Assembly: GCA_943908475.1 (NCBI GenBank)
Contig: CALTTG010000013.1
Coordinates: forward strand, 1 to 64,000
Direction of reading: 5' to 3'
Length of the DNA stretch: 64,000 nt
From: an uncultured Burkholderiales bacterium
Lineage (GTDB): Bacteria > Pseudomonadota > Gammaproteobacteria > Burkholderiales > Burkholderiaceae_C
A model generated the notes under the pieces. It had not been told where the DNA came from. It did not search any database and saw only the letters and a list, made by a program, of their open reading frames with translations. The position numbers and the translations under genes are program-made. Positions 59,482 to 64,000 of the stretch are shown here, one piece after another. The number at the start of each line of letters is the position of its first letter. The first letter of the stretch is position 1.

Positions 59482-60303
59482 ATGAGCACCGCCGACACCG
59501 CTCGCAAGCCCGTCACCTTGCATCGCTTGCGTGACATGCACGCCAAGGGCGAGAAGATCACCATGCTGACCAGTTACGACGCGACTTTTGCGCGCCTGGT
59601 CGATGACTGTGGGGTCGACTGCATCTTGGTGGGGGACTCCCTGGGCATGCTGGTCCAGGGCGAAACCTCGACCGTGCCCGTGACCCTGGAGCACATGATT
59701 TATCACACCCGTTGCGTGGCCCGTGGCAACCGCACAGCCTGGGTGGTGGGTGATCTGCCCTTCGGGAGCTACCAAGACAACCGCGAACAGGCCTTGCGAT
59801 CCAGCGTGGCGCTCATGCAGGCAGGCGCGCACATGGTCAAACTCGAAGGCGGTGGCTGGACGGCCGACACCGTGCATTTCCTGACCGAGCGTGGCATTCC
59901 TGTCTGCGCCCACCTGGGGCTGACCCCCCAAAGCGTGCATGCCTTGGGTGGCTACCGCATTCAGGGGCGTGATGAGGCGGGCGCGGCAACGATGCGTCGG
60001 CATGCCCAGGAATTGGCCCAGGCCGGTGCCGCCATGATGGTGCTCGAGCTCATGCCGTCCAGTGTGGCCGCCCAAGTGCAGGCCGACAACCCGGGCCTGA
60101 TGACCATCGGCATCGGTGCCGGGTCTTCCACCGCCGGTCAGGTGCTGGTGTTGCACGACATGTTGCAGGCCACACGCGGCAAACTGCCCCGTTTCGTTCG
60201 CAATTTCATGGCCGAAGGCGGCTCGATCGAAGATGCCGTGCGCCGTTATGTGGCCGAGGTCAAGGGCGGTCGATTCCCCGACGAAAGCATTCACGCTTAC
60301 TGA
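59482..60303 (+). CDS. panB: 3-methyl-2-oxobutanoate hydroxymethyltransferase
   Basis: PanB adds a hydroxymethyl group from methylene-tetrahydrofolate to ketoisovalerate, the first committed step of pantothenate synthesis. The 273-residue protein has ITMLTSYDATFARLVDD near residue 23, VGDSLGMLVQGE near residue 50 and the conserved HLGLTPQSVHALGGYRIQG near residue 145. Length is normal. panC follows 15 bp later on the same strand. Confidence 0.96.
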   Translation: MSTADTARKPVTLHRLRDMHAKGEKITMLTSYDATFARLVDDCGVDCILVGDSLGMLVQGETSTVPVTLEHMIYHTRCVARGNRTAWVVGDLPFGSYQDNREQALRSSVALMQAGAHMVKLEGGGWTADTVHFLTERGIPVCAHLGLTPQSVHALGGYRIQGRDEAGAATMRRHAQELAQAGAAMMVLELMPSSVAAQVQADNPGLMTIGIGAGSSTAGQVLVLHDMLQATRGKLPRFVRNFMAEGGSIEDAVRRYVAEVKGGRFPDESIHAY

Positions 60304-60318
60304 TTCCCTGTGGTTCCC

Positions 60319-61194
60319 ATGCGCATCATTCACACGATCGCCGAGCTGCGCCAGCACCTGCGCGCAGCCCCCGTTGCACCTGTTTTCGTGCCCACCATGG
60401 GCAACCTGCACGAGGGGCATTTGGCCCTGATTCGCCAGGCCCGCGCCGTGTCAGGGGACTCCGGGGCGCCCGTGGTTGCCAGCATCTTTGTCAATCGACT
60501 CCAGTTCGGCCCCCACGAAGACTTCGACACCTATCCCCGCACCCTGGAGCGCGACGCTGAGCTGCTCGAACAGGCGGGCTGCGATGTGTTGTTTGCGCCC
60601 TCCGAATCGGAGCTGTACCCCCAGCCCCAGGGCTACAAGGTTCACCCCCCCGCAGCGTTGGCCGACATCTTGGAAGGCACCTTTCGCCCAGGCTTCTTCA
60701 CGGGCGTCAGCACGGTGGTTCACAAACTGTTCAACCTGGTCCAACCTCAGGCAGCCGTCTTTGGCAAAAAGGACTACCAACAGCTCATGATCATCCGCAA
60801 CATGGTGACCCAAATGGGTTTGCCCATCGAGATCCATGGCGGTGAAACGCTGCGCGCCGACGATGGCTTGGCCCTGTCGTCCCGCAACGGCTACCTCAGC
60901 GCGCAGGAGCGGTCTGAAGCCGTGCAACTGATCACGGTGTTGCGTGGCGTGCGTGACCAGGTTCATGCACAACGAAGCGATGCCAAGCTCACGCTGGACA
61001 GCATCGCCCAACTCGAGGCTCAAGCCATGGCAGCGCTGACGGCCTGGGGTTGGACGCCTGACTACGTGGTGGTGCGTCGGCAGAAGGACTTGCTGCCCCC
61101 CACCGACGACGACCTCGTGCGCGGCGAGCCTTTGGTCAGCCTGACGGCGGCCAAACTGGGCAAGACCCGCCTGATCGACAACCTCGAGATCTGA
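60319..61194 (+). CDS. panC: Pantothenate synthetase
   Basis: PanC joins pantoate and beta-alanine with ATP. The 291-residue protein has VPTMGNLHEGHLALIRQAR near residues 28-46, VFGKKDYQQLMIIRNMV near residue 150 and the KMSKS-like LALSSRNGYLS near residue 190. The ATG at 60319 is preferred over a GTG 9 bp upstream. Its stop codon abuts the stop codon of the convergent helicase gene with no base between them. Confidence 0.96.
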   Translation: MRIIHTIAELRQHLRAAPVAPVFVPTMGNLHEGHLALIRQARAVSGDSGAPVVASIFVNRLQFGPHEDFDTYPRTLERDAELLEQAGCDVLFAPSESELYPQPQGYKVHPPAALADILEGTFRPGFFTGVSTVVHKLFNLVQPQAAVFGKKDYQQLMIIRNMVTQMGLPIEIHGGETLRADDGLALSSRNGYLSAQERSEAVQLITVLRGVRDQVHAQRSDAKLTLDSIAQLEAQAMAALTAWGWTPDYVVVRRQKDLLPPTDDDLVRGEPLVSLTAAKLGKTRLIDNLEI

Positions 61195-63264
61195 TCAACC
61201 CTCGGGGTCGGCTTCGGACGAGCCGCCGGCAGGCAGCGACTGCAGGAACGCCAGCGCCTCGGACTGGACGCGGCTGCGACGCATGGGTGGAAGGCTCTGC
61301 CAGATCCGCCGGCCATAGGGCTTGTCGATCAGACGGGTGTCGCAAATCATCAGCACGCCGTGGTCGGTTTCGCTGCGAATCAGCCGCCCCGCACCTTGCT
61401 TGAGTGCAATGATGGCCTGAGGCACTTGGTGGTCCATGAAGGGATTGCCGCCACGCTCTTCCAGCAGCTCCAGCCGTTTGGCCAGCACCGGGTCGTCTGG
61501 AGGGGCAAATGGCAGCTTGTCGATCACCACCAGCGTGAGCGCATCGCCCTTGACGTCGATGCCTTCCCAGAAGCTGTGACTGCCCACCAGCACGGCGCGT
61601 CGCAAGCGGCGGAAGTCGTCCAGCAACATGGGGCGAGGCGCGTCTCCTTGCATCAGCACGCTCAGGCCCAACCCATCGGCCTCGATGCGTTGGCGCAGCA
61701 ACTCCGTGGCCTTTTGCACCGCTCGGTGACTGGTGCACAGCAAAAAGGCCCGACCACCATTGGCCACGATCAGGGGCAAGGCCGCGTCCACCACGGCGTC
61801 CGTGAACTGCGGGGATTGAGGGCTCGGCAGGCCTTGAGGCACATAGAGCATGGCCTGCGTCGGGTAGTCGTACGGGCTCGACCAAGCGTGGCAGACGGCA
61901 TCTTGAAGCCCCAGCGCTTCTTGAAAATGCCTGAAATCATGCTTCACCGCCAGCGTGGCCGAGGTGAAGACCCAGGTCTTGCGAGGGGGGGCTTGGGGGG
62001 TGTCGGGGGTGTGCTCGTCCTCTGACCAGGCCCGCTCTGGCGACAGGCCGTCGTCGCTCGTTTCCGCTTCACCCAGACGCTGCCTGCGGAACACATCGGC
62101 CACCGAGATGGGTGTGCGGTGCAGCTGAATGCCCAGTTGGCTGACGTCCAACCAGCACAGCTCGGGCTCGTGCGCACGTTCGGGGTGTCCCCAGGCACAC
62201 AGCCGTTGCATGAGGTCGTCGGCTCGCCGGTGCAGATTGGCCATGTCGGCGCTGCGCTCGCTTTGCTGCTTGAGCAGGTCACGCAGTTCACGCAGCGCGT
62301 CACGCAATTCGGGCAAGGCCGTCCAGATCGGGTGCCCTGAGGGCAGCTGAGTTTGTGACCACTTGGAGATGCCTGTCTCGAAACACAGTCGCAGGTCTTT
62401 GAGAGCCTTGTCCACGGGGGCGATGGCATCGGGCCAATGGCAGGCATCGCGTGCGTGCGACATGCCAATGGCTTTGGTGTCCCGCAGCAGGTCCATCAGT
62501 TGGGCGCTGCTCACCGTTTCGCCGAAAAAGAGGGTGGCGGTGTCGGGCAACTGGTGCGCTTCGTCAAAGACGATGGTCTGTGCCGAAGGAAGCAACTCGG
62601 GCGCGCCCTCTTCACGCAGCATCAAGTCGGCAAAGAACAGGTGGTGGTTGACCACCACCACATCGGCATCTTGCGCTTCGCGTCGCGCCTTGAGCACGAA
62701 GCACTCGGCGTGGTGCTCACAGTCGGTGCCCAGGCAGTTCTCTCGTGTCGAGGTCACCCGCATCCAGATCGCGGCGGTCTCCGGCACCGTGGCGCATTCG
62801 GCTTTGTCGCCGGTGCTGGTGAGCGTTCGGAATCGGTTGATTTGTCCCAGGTCGCGCACCTCTTGTCGACTGCCCAACAGGGTGGCGTCTTGGTTGGCTC
62901 GCTCCAGGTGGTGGAAGCACAGGTAATTGCTGCGGCCCTTGAGCAGGGCCGCCTTGACGGGCAAGCCCAACGCCTCACGGACGTTGGGGAGATCGCGGTT
63001 GAAGAGCTGGTCTTGAAGGGCTTTGGTGCCCGTTGAAATGATGACTTTGCCCCCCGCCAGCATCGATGGCACCAAGTAGGCGGCGGTTTTACCCACGCCG
63101 GTGCCTGCCTCCAGCACCACGGTGCTGGCGTCATGGAGGGCCCGACCAATGGCCAGCGCCATGTCGATTTGTTCGTGGCGAACCCGATAGCCGGGCAGTG
63201 CTCGCGCCAGCGGTCCGTCGCTGGCAAAGATGCCGCGCAACTCCAGTTCCAGTTCAGTGCTCAT
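61195..63264 (-). CDS. DinG/YoaA-type ATP-dependent DNA helicase
   Basis: The protein of about 690 residues is an XPD-like superfamily 2 helicase. It has Walker A AGTGVGKTAAYLVPS near residue 53 and the DEAH box VFDEAHQLPD near residue 235. Four Cys residues (YLCFHH and NCLGTDCEHHAECF, near residues 115-190) probably hold an iron-sulfur cluster. Motif VI is QGAGRLIRSETDHG near residue 615. It fits YoaA better than DinG by length, but the two are hard to separate. ATGs at 63264 and 63273 are both possible. It is cotranscribed with the metalloprotease gene, whose stop is within 13 bp. Confidence 0.92.
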   Translation of the reverse strand: MSTELELELRGIFASDGPLARALPGYRVRHEQIDMALAIGRALHDASTVVLEAGTGVGKTAAYLVPSMLAGGKVIISTGTKALQDQLFNRDLPNVREALGLPVKAALLKGRSNYLCFHHLERANQDATLLGSRQEVRDLGQINRFRTLTSTGDKAECATVPETAAIWMRVTSTRENCLGTDCEHHAECFVLKARREAQDADVVVVNHHLFFADLMLREEGAPELLPSAQTIVFDEAHQLPDTATLFFGETVSSAQLMDLLRDTKAIGMSHARDACHWPDAIAPVDKALKDLRLCFETGISKWSQTQLPSGHPIWTALPELRDALRELRDLLKQQSERSADMANLHRRADDLMQRLCAWGHPERAHEPELCWLDVSQLGIQLHRTPISVADVFRRQRLGEAETSDDGLSPERAWSEDEHTPDTPQAPPRKTWVFTSATLAVKHDFRHFQEALGLQDAVCHAWSSPYDYPTQAMLYVPQGLPSPQSPQFTDAVVDAALPLIVANGGRAFLLCTSHRAVQKATELLRQRIEADGLGLSVLMQGDAPRPMLLDDFRRLRRAVLVGSHSFWEGIDVKGDALTLVVIDKLPFAPPDDPVLAKRLELLEERGGNPFMDHQVPQAIIALKQGAGRLIRSETDHGVLMICDTRLIDKPYGRRIWQSLPPMRRSRVQSEALAFLQSLPAGGSSEADPEG

Positions 63265-63276
63265 CGGCCCCATGCT

Positions 63277-64000
63277 TCACGGTGTGGTGCGCTGGACCGA
63301 CGCCGTCAGCGCTCGCTCCAGGGTTTCGATGCAATCGCGCAGGTGGGCGGCCTGTGTGCTGGCCGCATCGGTGTTTGCGGTGCGCTTCATGCCCTTCAGC
63401 AGTGCCAGCAAGGCCTCGGTGTTTTGCCGAACTTGGGCGCGCACATCGGCCCGCAAGCCGCCTTTCAGCAAGGCCACGCTCAGGCGGCTCACATGCTCGC
63501 GTTGCAGATTGCGTTGCCAGGGCGCGAAGGCTTCGGGCACGGGACGCCAGATGGCCTGCCGAAGTGTCCGGTGAAGCTCACGCAGCGTCAGGGGCCGAGC
63601 TTCCCGGTCGCGCGTTTTGTCGATGTTGTCCAGCAGCCGCCCGGCCAGTGCGTCGTCCAGCAAGGCACCGAGCACCGCGCGCTGTTGCGAGGCCAGTTGA
63701 TCGGCGATGGAGAAATCGGTGGCGGGCGGTTGCCCGTTGGCATCGAGTGGGCCCTCGGTCCGCTCGAGGTAATCAGGCCCCATCCGACGCAGGTCTGCGG
63801 GCGAGAGGTCGAGCATCTGGGGCGACAGCCAGGTGTCGGTGAGCAAGGCCAGGGCTTGTCGCTGCTGCGCAGCGGGCAAGGGGTCGAGCAGGTCAGGTTG
63901 GCCGTGCACATCTCGTCGGGTGACCAAGCCGCCCACTTGCCGGCGCAGGACGGTGCCAACACGCTCCATGTCGCGCAGTGCATAGGCCACGCGACGCCGC
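63277..64000 (-). CDS. Zinc-dependent metalloprotease, DUF4953 type, C-terminal part
   Basis: This is the last 240 residues of a gene whose 5' end is outside the window. The segment QQRQALALLTDTWLSPQMLD and the following helical repeats match the C-terminal region of DUF4953/DUF5117 zinc-dependent metalloproteases, proteins of about 800-900 residues that are usually exported. The HExxH active site would lie upstream and cannot be seen, so the functional call is moderate. Its stop is 3 or 12 bp before the helicase start, which suggests cotranscription. Confidence 0.72.
   Translation of the reverse strand, partial: RRRVAYALRDMERVGTVLRRQVGGLVTRRDVHGQPDLLDPLPAAQQRQALALLTDTWLSPQMLDLSPADLRRMGPDYLERTEGPLDANGQPPATDFSIADQLASQQRAVLGALLDDALAGRLLDNIDKTRDREARPLTLRELHRTLRQAIWRPVPEAFAPWQRNLQREHVSRLSVALLKGGLRADVRAQVRQNTEALLALLKGMKRTANTDAASTQAAHLRDCIETLERALTASVQRTTP

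Noticed and set aside
1..64000. Mobile elements, prophage, CRISPR arrays or genomic island borders
   Set aside because: No transposase, integrase, phage structural gene or regularly spaced repeat was seen, and the tRNA-Lys genes show no duplicated 3' end that would mark an attachment site.

Overview
The window looks like a chromosomal core segment of a motile, GC-rich betaproteobacterium of the order Burkholderiales, closest in gene order to Comamonadaceae, Sphaerotilaceae and their relatives. This rests on order-typical neighbourhoods: DUF3579-argD-argF beside rpsT and murJ, DUF3460-scpA-panB-panC, and yebC-purD-hemF-nadD-rsfS-rlmH-maf-rng followed by tolB-pal-cpoB. I see no insertion sequence, prophage, integrase, CRISPR array or large repeat. 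The genus cannot be fixed from these genes alone.

Layout. 1-3131: the end of prkA, then a YeaH-like VWA protein and SpoVR, the conserved starvation-stress triad. 3280-12893: flagellar export and regulation genes flhB-flhA-flhF-(degenerate flhG)-fliA, then two chemoreceptors, one soluble and one membrane-bound. A palindrome resembling an FlhDC operator lies before flhB. 12925-15826: argF and argD on the minus strand and the divergent DUF3579 gene. 15854-20977: a shared bidirectional terminator, rpsT, murJ, and the minus-strand run alr-thioesterase-radA. 21141-24029: lplT and a convergent HerA/YjgR-type ATPase. 24195-35580: a long co-directional block, yebC-purD-hemF-nadD-rsfS-rlmH-maf-SDR-rng-tolB-pal-cpoB-tcdA, with many overlapping or near-touching genes. 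35594-35934: two tRNA-Lys genes (TTT and CTT) with their own promoters and a strong terminator.

35977-50087 is the most accessory-like part. It holds a hemerythrin, a leucine-rich-repeat protein kinase, a structured 350-bp intergenic region that may encode a small RNA, and nnr. These are followed by a three-gene c-di-GMP signalling operon (giant hybrid kinase, REC-PAS-GGDEF-EAL protein, diguanylate cyclase) and a divergent phytochrome-type histidine kinase. Next comes a sensor kinase/ANTAR response-regulator pair that sits downstream of apbC. 53691-64000 returns to housekeeping: metG, a chalcone-isomerase-like exported protein, a CYTH triphosphatase, an unrecognised conserved-looking protein, DUF3460, scpA, panB, panC, a DinG/YoaA helicase and the C-terminal part of a DUF4953 metalloprotease that runs off the window.

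The genes suggest a free-living bacterium that couples flagellar assembly, chemotaxis and c-di-GMP turnover with standard arginine, purine, heme, NAD, pantothenate and envelope functions. Nothing here is clearly a new multi-gene defence or metabolic system. The best leads for new biology are the structured intergenic RNA candidate near 38.0-38.15 kb, the apbC-linked kinase/ANTAR pair, the LRR-kinase, the P-loop-less FlhG, the histone-like tail on RsfS and the hairpin in the argD leader.
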